Shown: positions 34,800-43,486 of the stretch, piece after piece
How positions within the stretch are numbered: position 1 is the stretch's first letter
Layout of the letters: each line of letters begins with the position of its first letter
Source: Clostridium acetobutylicum ATCC 824
GTDB taxonomy: Bacteria > Bacillota > Clostridia > Clostridiales > Clostridiaceae
DNA: 64,000 nt
NCBI RefSeq assembly: GCF_000008765.1
Contig: NC_003030.1
Coordinates: forward strand, 2,576,001-2,640,000
Direction of reading: 5' to 3'
Notes under the pieces: model-generated
Told to the model about the DNA's origin: nothing
What the model saw: only the letters and a program-made list of their open reading frames with translations
Database searches by the model: none
Program-made: the position numbers and the translations under genes

Positions 34800-35147
34800 A
34801 TGAATAGTATATTAAGTTCTTTTAAGAAAAATCAAAAGGGTATTATATTAATACTCATAGCTTCAATATGCACAACAATCGGACAGACTTTGTGGAAAAT
34901 GTCTGCTATGCACAATATGCTTTACATACTAATTGGTTTTTTCTTCTACGGTATAGGTGCTGTGGGCATGATAATTGCCTTAAAATACGGAAGCTTTTCT
35001 GTAATACACCCAATGATGAGCATGGGATATGTATTTACAATAATAGTATCTTATATTCTTTTGAAGGAATCCGTTGGTCTTGGAAAAATAATAGGTGTAA
35101 TATTGATTATGTTCGGTGTTGCATTTATAGGTTTAGGTGATGAATGA
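34800..35147 (+). CDS. EamA/SMR-type small transporter, subunit A
   Basis: A 115-residue protein with four membrane helices (GIILILIASICTTIGQTLWK, MLYILIGFFFYGIGAVGMIIALKYGSFSVIHPM, MGYVFTIIVSYILL, IIGVILIMFGVAFIGLG). The start is the ATG at 34800, after AAAAGGTG. The alternating small proteins of this type resemble ArnE/ArnF lipid-carrier flippase halves or paired SMR exporters. It overlaps the next gene by 4 bases, which suggests the two form a heterodimer. Confidence 0.75.
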   Translation: MNSILSSFKKNQKGIILILIASICTTIGQTLWKMSAMHNMLYILIGFFFYGIGAVGMIIALKYGSFSVIHPMMSMGYVFTIIVSYILLKESVGLGKIIGVILIMFGVAFIGLGDE

Positions 35148-35485
35148 TGAATAACGTAATGCTTATATTAGTAATTATTATAATGACACTGCTTGGATCT
35201 TTCGGAGGTTTTTGCTTTAAAAAATCCACTTCCGGAGGTACAATAGCATCTATTCTTACAAACAAGTTTTTGTATATTGGAGGATTTTTGTATGTAAGTG
35301 CTGCTGTTACAAATATTTATGCTCTAAAGTATATGCCTCTATCTGTGGTTATGCCAATGTCTTCAATTACATACATATGGTCTATGATTATTTCAAGAAT
35401 TGTGCTTCATGAAAAAATAACAAAATTCAAGATTACCGGACTAGCTCTTATACTAGTTGGTGTAATTTTTGTTGGACTTTCCTAG
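35144..35485 (+). CDS. EamA/SMR-type small transporter, subunit B
   Basis: A 113-residue partner of the preceding gene, with four membrane helices (MLILVIIIMTLLGSFGGFCF, FLYIGGFLYVSAAVTNIYALKYMPLSVVMPM, ITYIWSMIISRIVL, ITGLALILVGVIFVGLS). It shows the same ALKYxxxSVxxPM and helix-4 motifs as subunit A. Its ATG overlaps the stop of subunit A (ATGATGA), so it is translationally coupled. Possible substrates are undecaprenyl-linked sugars or small cations. Confidence 0.75.
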   Translation: MMNNVMLILVIIIMTLLGSFGGFCFKKSTSGGTIASILTNKFLYIGGFLYVSAAVTNIYALKYMPLSVVMPMSSITYIWSMIISRIVLHEKITKFKITGLALILVGVIFVGLS

Positions 35486-35493
35486 TTTTTAAT

Positions 35494-35528
35494 GAGTATA
35501 AGTATTCTCTCTTATACTCATTTTTATT
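35494..35528 (+). terminator. Terminator of the transporter pair
   Basis: A 9-bp perfect stem (GAGTATAAG / CTTATACTC) is followed by ATTTTTATTT. Confidence 0.9.
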
Positions 35529-35559
35529 TAAGATTAATAAATCCCTTAAGGTACGTATT

Positions 35560-35979
35560 CTATGTATACTGCAATTCATCAGCTTCATTATTAATAAAAT
35601 TTTGCATAAAAATCAAGGTAATCACTCCTCCAGATTGCCAACCTAAGTCCATTATCTCTGGAAGCTTTCTTGAAAAAAATCTCTTATCATTAATTGTATT
35701 TTTCCAGTCAATTTTTAGAGTAGGTTTCTTCTCCCATCTTGCTTGAATTTCAAAATAATTATCTGTACCATCTATTAAATAAAGTGCTTCAGCTGTATTT
35801 TGAGTTTTATTTATCTCCTCTTCTGCACTCCACTGAATATCTACTTTTATTATCTCATCAGGCTTAATAATATTAGGAAAACTATCATCCCATAAGAGCA
35901 TTTTACTAGAATGAATTTCTTTAAGAATTAATTTGTAGTCAGAATAATTAATAATTTGTAATTGTCCAACCTGCAGCAT
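35560..35979 (-). CDS. Protein of unknown function, beta-rich
   Basis: A 139-residue protein with no signal peptide and no membrane helix. It appears beta-rich: LQIINYSDYKLILKEIHSSKMLLW, KPDEIIKVDIQWSAEEE, EALYLIDGTDNYFEIQARWEKKPTLKIDW, then a Gly-rich segment DLGWQSGGVITLIF. The alternating pattern and WD-type charge distribution recall small beta-sandwich proteins such as aegerolysin-like folds, but I cannot assign a family. AAAGGAGG precedes the ATG. It is monocistronic. Confidence 0.6.
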   Translation of the reverse strand: MLQVGQLQIINYSDYKLILKEIHSSKMLLWDDSFPNIIKPDEIIKVDIQWSAEEEINKTQNTAEALYLIDGTDNYFEIQARWEKKPTLKIDWKNTINDKRFFSRKLPEIMDLGWQSGGVITLIFMQNFINNEADELQYT

Positions 35980-36155
35980 TATAAACCTCCTTTAATTTTT
36001 ATTTATGACTATATTTTATATAGACCTTAGATTTTTATGCTTACTATAATTATTTATTTGATTCTAGAGTATCTTGTTTCTTTAATTTTCTTATCAAAAC
36101 CCGCACATTTAAAAATTCCACCTACCTTTTCATAGGCATATTTTAACCATAAATA

Positions 36156-36205
36156 GAAAAGGTGCTGCAAAACTATTAGTAAAAATAGTTTTGCCCACCT
36201 TTTTC
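36156..36205 (-). terminator. Terminator after the spore-surface-type gene
   Basis: A long hairpin with outer GAAAAGGTG/CACCTTTTTC and inner CAAAACTATT/AATAGTTTTG arms. It lies just beyond the DUF3787 gene end. Confidence 0.85.
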
Positions 36206-36210
36206 ATCTC

Positions 36211-36384
36211 TTATTTTTGATTAGAATCCACATATTCCTTTGCATTTTTAACATCAAATTTACTTGGAACGGATACCTTTGATACTGGTTTTTCCTTATG
36301 GATATTTGCCCAAGCTGCAGTATCATGCTGTTCTATTGGAATTTCCATAAAACTATCCTTACGTCTATCATCCTTATTACTCAT
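36211..36384 (-). CDS. Small DUF3787/CDIF630_02480-type spore surface protein
   Basis: A 57-residue protein starting at the ATG at 36384, after GGGAGGAG; an upstream in-frame extension has no ribosome site. It carries the family signature: MEIPIEQHDTAAWANI, then PVSKVSVPSKFDVKNAKEYVDSNQK. Homologues in Clostridia are small proteins reported at the spore surface. Its role is unknown. Confidence 0.75.
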   Translation of the reverse strand: MSNKDDRRKDSFMEIPIEQHDTAAWANIHKEKPVSKVSVPSKFDVKNAKEYVDSNQK

Positions 36385-36487
36385 ATTAACTCCTCCCTTC
36401 ACAAATAGTATTTTCAATTTTAAGAATTGTATTAAACTTTTAATCATAAGTTAATATAGTTTTTGAAGGATGATTTATATTTATACT

Positions 36488-36949
36488 TTAAACAATCTCT
36501 TTTCTGCTTCTCAAATAAAAAATAATATTTCTCCCAGCATAAGAACCAACCTGTTCAAACAAGAAACCAAATTGAATTATATTAAGTAGAAACTTATTAC
36601 TTGGCGATTGAAATTCATATTTGCTTATAACTTTCAAAATTATGATTACAAAAAAAATTGCTATTGTAAGAAGACTTCCTTTTCTAAATAACTGACCTGT
36701 TTTATCATCTCTTCGAAAAATATAAGTTTTTCCTCTTAGTATACCAACACCTACTCCTAAAATAATCATTACCGCAAAAAAAGCACAATAATTTAAGGCT
36801 ATACTTTTTATTTCTATAGCAGATGATATTGCAACATATGCTAAAAGTACAGGAGCAATCCATAACTTTTTAGGGTTTATCTTTCTTTCCTTAAGCTGAT
36901 TAAAAGTGATCCACAAAAAAATGATTATCATTACGATTAATGACTGCAC
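36488..36949 (-). CDS. CcdC-like (DUF1453) membrane protein
   Basis: A 153-residue protein with about five membrane helices. The order LQSLIVMIIIFLWITF, APVLLAYVAISSAIEI, AFFAVMIILGVGVGILRGKTYIFRRDD, then KGSLLTIAIFFVIIILKVISKYEF matches CcdC/YneJ-type proteins, including the conserved G-x-x-x-G-x-LRG loop. In Bacillus, ccdC lies near cytochrome c biogenesis genes, but its function is unclear; no such genes are seen here. The start is probably GTG with AGAGG upstream. Confidence 0.65.
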   Translation of the reverse strand: MQSLIVMIIIFLWITFNQLKERKINPKKLWIAPVLLAYVAISSAIEIKSIALNYCAFFAVMIILGVGVGILRGKTYIFRRDDKTGQLFRKGSLLTIAIFFVIIILKVISKYEFQSPSNKFLLNIIQFGFLFEQVGSYAGRNIIFYLRSRKEIV

Positions 36950-37152
36950 CTAAACCACCAACCTCTCTATTATCTTTGTAAACAGATTATACCATGTATT
37001 TCATTTTAAGCATATCATTACTATATAATCTATTATAGTGAACTTAACATTATCTCACCCACAAGCACCACTATTTACTTGAGAATTTAAAGCTATAATC
37101 TTCGATAAATTTATAAAGTGCATAATCAAAAGATAAGGGGTGAAATATCACT

Positions 37153-40100
37153 ATGCAAAGAAAAAGCCTGAAATTTGTATCAATGTTCACAACTGCAGCT
37201 CTAACATTTTCATACTGTTCATTTTTAGGTGGAATAAATGCACTAGCTTATAAAAATCCAGCCTATTTTAACGACTTAAAAGTAGGTTTAACTACAATGG
37301 CAAACCAAACAATGAGCCTCAAATTAAATGGTGATTATACGCTAAACGGTACACTAGTTCCATCTCAAACTATATTAAATCTTACAGTATCAGGCAGCGG
37401 TATTTCTTTAAACGGAACTGTTTATCAGTCCATTATGATGACACCTACCGCTAGTCCTAATTTAATTACAATATCCAGTGGAACTCAAGTATATAGCTAT
37501 CCTGGAAGCTTTACCTTTCAGGTTAGTGGTGGCAAAATTTTGCCTATAGATTCAACATCTATGGAATCCTACTTAAAGGGTGTTGTAGGCTTTGAAATGT
37601 CAGATTATTTTCCAATGGAAGCTTTAAAGTCTCAAGCAGTTGCTTCTAGAACCTATGCTCTAAACAATTTAGGTGCCAAATCAGCTTTAGGCTATGATTT
37701 TGACGACACAATTAGCTATCAAACTTATAAAGGTTATGTTCCAAGTGATACTCATGTTATGCAGGCCATTGATTCTACAAAAGGACAAGTTATCACTTAT
37801 AATGATCAATTAATAAATGCTGTTTTTTCAGCTTCTCATGGTGGATATACTGAGGATGTTAAGAATGTTTGGGGGTTTGCTCTACCTTATTTAATTTCCA
37901 AACCTGACGTTTATAATGGTCAAACTGTTGATAACGCCTCTTGGTCTCAAGGAAATAAATCCTTCTCGAATGCTAGCATAGATACTACTTTAAAGAGTAA
38001 AGGCTACCTTTTATCAACAGACAGTTTTGTAAGCATAGACTTAAATTCCATAACTAGATATCCAAGTGGAAGAGTATCTAGTGTATCTATCATTTACAAA
38101 GATTCAACAGGTACTACAAAATCTAAAGCTATAACCTCTGACAAATGCAGAACTTTTTTAAATCTACAAAGTTCTATGTGGTATTTAAGCTATGATAGCG
38201 TTAATGGAATCTATACCTTTACAGGGAAAGGTTATGGCCATGGACTTGGAATGAGCCAAATAGGAGCCTATCAAAGAGCAAATCTAGGGCAAAACTATAC
38301 GGGCATTTTGAACTTTTATTACAATAACTCTATTGTTGACAATGTAATAAAGTATGCGAAATTGTCCTCTTATACAAATGATTCTACTAATAATCAAATA
38401 TATTTAGGACAAACTGTTAACTATTCAGCACTAGGTCAAGACGGCTACGGAAACTATTTATTTAAATTTGGAGTTATAAAAAACGGAGCAGTTTTAAGTG
38501 AAACAGACTACAACTCAAATAACACTTTTTCATTTACTCCTACTAGCTCCGGGGACTATCAAGTTTATGTGAAAATAAAAGACAAGTATTCAGACAAGAC
38601 TTTTGACGATACTCTTTCATCTTCCTTAAACGTACAGGCTATACCAGCTGTAAGCATAGGAAGTTTTACTGAAGACACCACAGATTCAATAGTTTCTCAA
38701 AAATCAATAAACTTCAATGCTTCTGCCAGCGGAGGTACAGGGCTTGGTTATCTATACAAATATGAGATTTCTAAGGATGGAGTTGTAGTTCAAACTACAA
38801 ATTACAGCACAAGTCCAACATTCACAGTAAATCCTAATATTTCTGGAGTTTATACTTCTACTTTATATGTAAAGGATACACTTTCAAATGCAGCTTATGA
38901 TTCAAAGAAAAGTTTAAATTTCAATATATACAGTACTCCTTCTATATCTGCTTTAAATTTAAGCAAAATAGAGCTTCTACAGGGTCAAAGTACAGATTTT
39001 GCGCCTTCAATAACAGGTGGCTCTGGCAATTATTTATACAAATATGAGATTTATCGTAATGGAAACCTAACTGCAACACAGGATTTCTCAGCAAGCAGCA
39101 ATTTTTCATATTCACCAAACACCTTTGGAGACTATTCAGTTAAACTGTATGTTAAGGATGCACTTTCAACTAGTGATTACGATGCTGTAACTTCAGCGAA
39201 CTTTAAAACTTACGCTGCACCAGCCTTAAGCAGTTTTCTTTTGGATTCGCCTCAAATGATATCTGGATCTTCAGCAAACTTTAGTGCCCAGATTTCAGGT
39301 GGTTCCGGCAATCCTTCATATAAATTTGCAGTTTATAATAATGGCTCGTTGGTCACTGATACTCTTTACAGCTTAAATAGCGCTTTTTCATTCTCTCCAA
39401 GCACTGCTGGTATTTATCAAGTTTACGTCTATGGTAAGGATAGATTAGAAACTGATGCTTACAGCGTTATGGGAAGCACCTCCCTAACAGTTTTTAATCC
39501 TGTTAAGATATCAAACGTTACTGCTAGTGGCTATATGTATGACGGAAAACCAATTACACTTACTTCCAATACTACAGACGGAAGTACTTCTGGTTTTAAC
39601 TACAGATATGAAGTATATAAGAATGGTGCGCTTGTTTCCTCCAGCGACTATAGCATTTCTCCAAATTATACTTTTACTCCAATAACCTATGGCACATACA
39701 CTATAAAGGCCTTTGTTAAGGACAATTTAAGCATTAATAACCTTGACGCTGAAAAAGACTTTTCAATAAATGTGAATAAAGCTCCTTTATCAGCAGCTCT
39801 ACCTTTAAATTATGGGATGACAAGTGGTGACGTAACTAATCTTCAAAACGCTTTAATCTATTTAGGCTACAGTATTTCAAGTGCTACAGGTTATTATGGA
39901 ACTCAAACTAAAAGCGTAGTTAGCTCAATCCAATCTCAAAATTCTTTACCTGTAACTGGCAATGTAGATACTGCTACCCTCTATGTTATAAACAGCATGC
40001 TTGCCACTAAGGCGGGAGTTAAACTTTTAAATTTCAGCACTTTACCATTAGTTTATGGAACCACAAGCAGTGATACTGTAAACCTTCAAAACACTTTAAT

Positions 40101-40281
40101 TTATTTAGGTTACAGTATTTCAAGTGCTACAGGTTATTATGGAACTCAAACTAAAAGCGTAGTTAGCTCAATCCAATCTCAAAATTCTTTACCTGTAACC
40201 GGAAATGTAGACGCTGCTACTCTTAAGGTTATAAACAATATGCTTATAAATAAGCCAGAAACTAAAAACTTAATCTTCTAA
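37153..40281 (+). CDS. Secreted SpoIID-domain protein with Y_Y_Y-like repeats and two peptidoglycan-binding domains
   Basis: A 1042-residue exported protein (signal peptide to about residue 32). Residues about 135-400 form a SpoIID/LytB domain: SYLKGVVGFEMSDYFPMEALKSQAVASRTYA, VFSASHGGYTEDVKNVWG, and GKGYGHGLGMSQIGAYQRA. Residues about 400-880 carry five repeats of roughly 95 residues (GSGNYLYKYEIYRNGNLT, FSFSP-xx-GxYxVYVYxKD) resembling Y_Y_Y or Ig-like modules. Two peptidoglycan-binding domains (LQNALIYLGYSISSATGYYG) end the protein. It likely remodels or binds cell-wall peptidoglycan; SpoIID itself is a lytic transglycosylase in sporulation. AAGGGG precedes the ATG. Confidence 0.85.
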   Translation: MQRKSLKFVSMFTTAALTFSYCSFLGGINALAYKNPAYFNDLKVGLTTMANQTMSLKLNGDYTLNGTLVPSQTILNLTVSGSGISLNGTVYQSIMMTPTASPNLITISSGTQVYSYPGSFTFQVSGGKILPIDSTSMESYLKGVVGFEMSDYFPMEALKSQAVASRTYALNNLGAKSALGYDFDDTISYQTYKGYVPSDTHVMQAIDSTKGQVITYNDQLINAVFSASHGGYTEDVKNVWGFALPYLISKPDVYNGQTVDNASWSQGNKSFSNASIDTTLKSKGYLLSTDSFVSIDLNSITRYPSGRVSSVSIIYKDSTGTTKSKAITSDKCRTFLNLQSSMWYLSYDSVNGIYTFTGKGYGHGLGMSQIGAYQRANLGQNYTGILNFYYNNSIVDNVIKYAKLSSYTNDSTNNQIYLGQTVNYSALGQDGYGNYLFKFGVIKNGAVLSETDYNSNNTFSFTPTSSGDYQVYVKIKDKYSDKTFDDTLSSSLNVQAIPAVSIGSFTEDTTDSIVSQKSINFNASASGGTGLGYLYKYEISKDGVVVQTTNYSTSPTFTVNPNISGVYTSTLYVKDTLSNAAYDSKKSLNFNIYSTPSISALNLSKIELLQGQSTDFAPSITGGSGNYLYKYEIYRNGNLTATQDFSASSNFSYSPNTFGDYSVKLYVKDALSTSDYDAVTSANFKTYAAPALSSFLLDSPQMISGSSANFSAQISGGSGNPSYKFAVYNNGSLVTDTLYSLNSAFSFSPSTAGIYQVYVYGKDRLETDAYSVMGSTSLTVFNPVKISNVTASGYMYDGKPITLTSNTTDGSTSGFNYRYEVYKNGALVSSSDYSISPNYTFTPITYGTYTIKAFVKDNLSINNLDAEKDFSINVNKAPLSAALPLNYGMTSGDVTNLQNALIYLGYSISSATGYYGTQTKSVVSSIQSQNSLPVTGNVDTATLYVINSMLATKAGVKLLNFSTLPLVYGTTSSDTVNLQNTLIYLGYSISSATGYYGTQTKSVVSSIQSQNSLPVTGNVDAATLKVINNMLINKPETKNLIF
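39868..39956 (+). repeat. 89-bp exact direct repeat, copy 1
   Basis: This is identical base for base with 40111-40199, 243 bases away. It encodes the core of the first peptidoglycan-binding domain; the flanking parts of the two domains are diverged. Confidence 0.9.
40111..40199 (+). repeat. 89-bp exact direct repeat, copy 2
   Basis: This is the second copy, in the same frame, encoding the core of the second peptidoglycan-binding domain. Confidence 0.9.
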
Positions 40282-40320
40282 TTAGAATTTCAAAATAGTA
40301 TATAAGTTTTATCATTCTGT

Positions 40321-40350
40321 GGGAAGCCATTTTCTGGCTTCCCTATTTTT
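40321..40350 (+). terminator. Terminator after the SpoIID-domain gene
   Basis: A 9-bp stem (GGGAAGCCA / TGGCTTCCC) is followed by TATTTTT. Confidence 0.9.
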
Positions 40351-40405
40351 AAACTCATCACCATAATCAGTCGCTCAAACATTTATTTTCCGTTTTGTTT
40401 CTACG

Positions 40406-40612
40406 TTAATTCTCTTTCTTTTTTAAAACATTGACTACTTTAGTTTCATTATCATAATGAGCTCCTATTAAAGCTCTTAATGTATAAGTTATTGTAAGTA
40501 AGGTGTACACTACACAAAGAATAGTTTTTTTATCAATTAACCCTAATACAGCAGCAATAGCAAAAGCAGCTGCCGCAATCAAGTTCAATTTCCATCTTTT
40601 CATCTTCAGCAT
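40406..40612 (-). CDS. Small membrane protein
   Basis: A 68-residue protein with two hydrophobic helices (LNLIAAAAFAIAAVLGLI, ILCVVYTLLTITYTLRALIGA). I start at the ATG at 40612; the GGAGGG ahead of it overlaps the stop of the nitroreductase gene, so translation is probably coupled. An ATG five codons earlier contains that site and is unlikely. Function unknown. Confidence 0.65.
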   Translation of the reverse strand: MLKMKRWKLNLIAAAAFAIAAVLGLIDKKTILCVVYTLLTITYTLRALIGAHYDNETKVVNVLKKKEN

Positions 40613-40626
40613 AGTTTTTCCCTCCA

Positions 40627-41175
40627 TTATTTATTTTTTTTTCTTTCACTCATTCCATCAAAGGAATTAAAAAAAACTGTATCTTCAATATCAAGTCTAT
40701 TGTAATGCAGCGGGTGTGGTGTTGATTTACTTGCTGGATAACCTATTGGAAGAAGTGCTACTGGAACTAGATATTCTGGTATCTCAAAAGTTTCTTTAAT
40801 AATATCTTCATTAAAATGCCCTACCCAAGTACTACCAAGTCCTAAATCAGCAGCTTCAAGCATCATTTGAGTTGTAACAATGCTAGCATCAACAACCCCC
40901 ATATCTTTTTTATCATGGGGTCTTTTCCAGCTATTTTTACAATCATAACATACCAATAGAACTAATGGTGCATCAAAATGATATGGAGTACAGGCTCTTA
41001 ACTTTGTCAAATTTTCTTCATTTTCAATAACCAATATTCTTTGGGGCTGATAATTTACAGCAGTTGGTGCAACTCTGCCAGCTTCTAAAATCAATTTTAA
41101 CTTTTCCTTTTCTACTTTTTTATCACTAAAACTTCTAACAGAATGTCTTTCTTTTGCTAGTTGTAAAAAATTCAT
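40627..41175 (-). CDS. Nitroreductase-family flavoprotein
   Basis: A 182-residue FMN enzyme. The FMN-binding N-terminus is RHSVRSFSDKKVEKEKLKLILEAGRVAPTAVNYQPQRILV, with VDASIVTTQMMLEAADLGLGSTWVGHF and VALLPIGYPA later, the standard family blocks. It reduces nitro compounds, quinones or flavins with NAD(P)H. I start at the ATG at 41175, after GGGGGA; the longer frame lacks a site. It is followed immediately by the small membrane protein. Confidence 0.88.
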   Translation of the reverse strand: MNFLQLAKERHSVRSFSDKKVEKEKLKLILEAGRVAPTAVNYQPQRILVIENEENLTKLRACTPYHFDAPLVLLVCYDCKNSWKRPHDKKDMGVVDASIVTTQMMLEAADLGLGSTWVGHFNEDIIKETFEIPEYLVPVALLPIGYPASKSTPHPLHYNRLDIEDTVFFNSFDGMSERKKNK

Positions 41176-41353
41176 ATTAATCCCCCTACTATACAATATA
41201 TAATATGGATTCCAAAGTTAAACTTGTTTAATGCTGCTTATATATACTGTTCAAATATATTCTCTATATACTATAACACACTTACAAAAATAAACAAGTA
41301 TTCATTATTTTTCAAAACCAAATTTACATTGTTTACTTTAAATCAGTATAAAT

Positions 41354-41848
41354 CTACAAAAGCTTTGCCATGCAAAACTCATCCACATACTCATCATCTA
41401 TAAACATTGAATTTTTTTTAATTCCCTCAATTGAGAATCCATTTTTTTCATAAAGACGTTTAGCTTCCTCGTTGTCACACACGACTGTTAGCTCAAGCCT
41501 TTTTATCTTCTGCCTTTCTGCCCACAAATTCATTTTTCTAAAAAGCTTACTTCCAATACCTTTTCCTTGAAACTCTTTTCTTACTCCAACCACAACGTAT
41601 GCACAGTGTCTCACTCGTCTAGTAACGCCTCTTTCAGCAGAAATAAATCCAATGATTTTCCCATACTCTTCAGCTACTAACAGCAAATCGTTTCCTTCTA
41701 CTGCTTCTTCAATTAAGCTTTTTATAAAACTCAAGTTTCTAACTCTTTCTCCAGGCTCATACATCATATACTTTGTTTCTTTGTCCAATTCATATTGCAT
41801 TTTCCAAAAAGCATCCGCATCAATAGGTCTTATTTCTCTTATAATCAT
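41354..41848 (-). CDS. GNAT-family N-acetyltransferase
   Basis: A 164-residue protein with IIREIRPIDADAFWKMQYELDKET at the N-terminus, motif A YVVVGVRKEFQGKGIGSKLFRKM (QxxGxG) at about residue 90, and LELTVVCDNEEAKRLYEKNGFSIEG. This is typical of the RimI/spermidine-acetyltransferase-like group. Substrate unknown. AGGAGG precedes the ATG. Confidence 0.83.
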   Translation of the reverse strand: MIIREIRPIDADAFWKMQYELDKETKYMMYEPGERVRNLSFIKSLIEEAVEGNDLLLVAEEYGKIIGFISAERGVTRRVRHCAYVVVGVRKEFQGKGIGSKLFRKMNLWAERQKIKRLELTVVCDNEEAKRLYEKNGFSIEGIKKNSMFIDDEYVDEFCMAKLL

Positions 41849-42247
41849 AAATATCCTCCTAGTTGTAATGTCCTTAAATATTATTGCAATTTTGTTTTAT
41901 ATTGACCAATATAATGAGATAACCTTGAATTTAGTTCTAATACCCTTTCACCACTATGGTAGCTTATTATTTCGCTTGCTACTTCAATTTCAATGTAAAT
42001 TGCCCATCCTTTACTAATTAGAATTAATCTACTTAATATTTATTATAACACATCTTACAAAATATTACATGTTATAACATAAATATTTCTATATTAACAT
42101 TTTATTTAACGAACGTTCTCCTCTTTAGGCAAATTATTATATTTGAAGTTTTTAAATTCATAACAAGCTTTCTTATAACAATAGTATCATTGATTATATT
42201 TAAACCATAATAATCCTTGTATTCTTAAATATGTAAACTTACTAAGT
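41849..42247. other. Intergenic region with an 18-base palindrome
   Basis: This 399-base AT-rich region lies between the GNAT gene and the tandem membrane paralogues. Apart from the palindrome at 41898-41915 I see no gene or structured element. Confidence 0.4.
41898..41915. promoter_or_regulatory. Palindrome upstream of the GNAT gene
   Basis: TTATATTG-AC-CAATATAA has two exact 8-base arms about 50 bases upstream of the GNAT start. It could be an operator; it is AT-rich, so chance is not excluded. Confidence 0.3.
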
Positions 42248-42847
42248 TTATTTTTTTTCCTCTATTGACAATATTCTATGGGTTGTAGGAAGATATTTTA
42301 CATTATATATTTTCCCTTCTATAACCTGCCAACCATAAAGATAGCAGTGCTTAAACTCCACCCTTTTATTACTTTTTACACTTATTCCATCTACTTCTTC
42401 TGTCCTTATTGTCGTAATGCTTCTTTGAACAAATATTCCTTGAGGTTTACTAGTTGTACTCTCCCTTTTAACGTTATCAACCTTAATGGTATCAAAAATT
42501 ATTCTTCCAATGCTGTACTCGCTTGCATCTACTTTTATATTATATATTGTCATAACTGATGACATCCCTAACAATATACCAGCAAATAAAAATATACCTC
42601 CAATTATTGATATAGTTTTTGATTCACGATTTCCATCATTCCTCTTTCTAAATATCTTTCTTTCTCTGAAAAAATCACCTAAGAGCAGGAACCCAATATA
42701 AAACGTAATAACATATATACATAAAACAACATTGTCTTTAAACAATTCAGCTTTAAAAGGTACATTAACAAAAAGAGCATATATACTTACAGAAATATGC
42801 ATCACAACTACTATTATGTTTATCGGGTTTACTATTTTCTTAACCAT
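42248..42847 (-). CDS. Membrane protein, tandem paralogue B
   Basis: A 199-residue protein with three N-terminal hydrophobic helices (NPINIIVVVMHISVSIYALF, NVVLCIYVITFYIGFLLLG, TISIIGGIFLFAGILLGMSSVMTIYNI) and a C-terminal polar domain of about 100 residues ending YNVKYLPTTHRILSIE. It is clearly homologous to the next gene upstream (shared NVPFK, MxSxMxIYxIxxxxSEYSxGxII, VKYLPTTHRIL). Family unknown. GGAGG precedes the ATG. Confidence 0.7.
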   Translation of the reverse strand: MVKKIVNPINIIVVVMHISVSIYALFVNVPFKAELFKDNVVLCIYVITFYIGFLLLGDFFRERKIFRKRNDGNRESKTISIIGGIFLFAGILLGMSSVMTIYNIKVDASEYSIGRIIFDTIKVDNVKRESTTSKPQGIFVQRSITTIRTEEVDGISVKSNKRVEFKHCYLYGWQVIEGKIYNVKYLPTTHRILSIEEKK

Positions 42848-42901
42848 TTTTCCTCCATCTTTTTATTCCCTTTATTCTTTTTATATTTCTCGTTTTCAAA
42901 A

Positions 42902-43486
42902 TCACTTTGATTGTATGGCTAGTATCCTATGTGTTGTAGGAAGATACTTAACCTTATACACATGCCCTTTTAAAATTTGTGACACATAGAATGAACAATT
43001 CTTAAACTCTAGTTTCTTATTGCTTTTAATGCTTGTCCCATCTATTTCATTAATAATTTTGGTAGTAGTCCTATTAGTGCCCTTTCCACTATGAGCATTT
43101 CCTAATATAACATTGTTCACCTTAATACTATCAGAAATTATATTCCCAGAACTATATTCACTCACATCAGCTCTTATATCATATATATTCATAATAGAAG
43201 CCATACCAAACATTACCCCAACAGTTAAAGAAAAGATTCCAACTATGAAATTAGTCTTTACCCCATATTTGCTCCTTCTCCTGTTTTTAGGTGTTTTTTT
43301 CAACTTTAAAGCTTCTACTATGGAGTATTTTCCCATATAAAATAAAACTATATACATAATTAGAACAAAACTATATCCAATAAAATCTTCTTTAAAAGGT
43401 ACATTGCAATAAAATGCATATATAGTAACAAAAATGTATGCTGTAATTATTATTATAGATATTAAGTTTATTATTTTCTTAAACAC
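42902..43486 (-). CDS. Membrane protein, tandem paralogue A
   Basis: A 194-residue homologue of the following gene with the same three-helix N-terminus and extracytoplasmic tail. The conserved segments are VPFKEDFIGYSFVLIMYIVLFYMG, MFGMASIMNIYDIRADVSEYSSGNII and KVKYLPTTHRILAIQ. The start is GTG after TTGGAG. The two are 54 bases apart and probably co-transcribed. They arose by tandem duplication. Confidence 0.7.
   Translation of the reverse strand: MFKKIINLISIIIITAYIFVTIYAFYCNVPFKEDFIGYSFVLIMYIVLFYMGKYSIVEALKLKKTPKNRRRSKYGVKTNFIVGIFSLTVGVMFGMASIMNIYDIRADVSEYSSGNIISDSIKVNNVILGNAHSGKGTNRTTTKIINEIDGTSIKSNKKLEFKNCSFYVSQILKGHVYKVKYLPTTHRILAIQSK

Noticed and set aside
34868-35140. 90-codon forward ORF in another frame inside the small transporter gene
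   Set aside because: It is a shadow of the EamA-type gene; its composition (Cys/Asn/Ile-rich) is not protein-like and it has no ribosome site.
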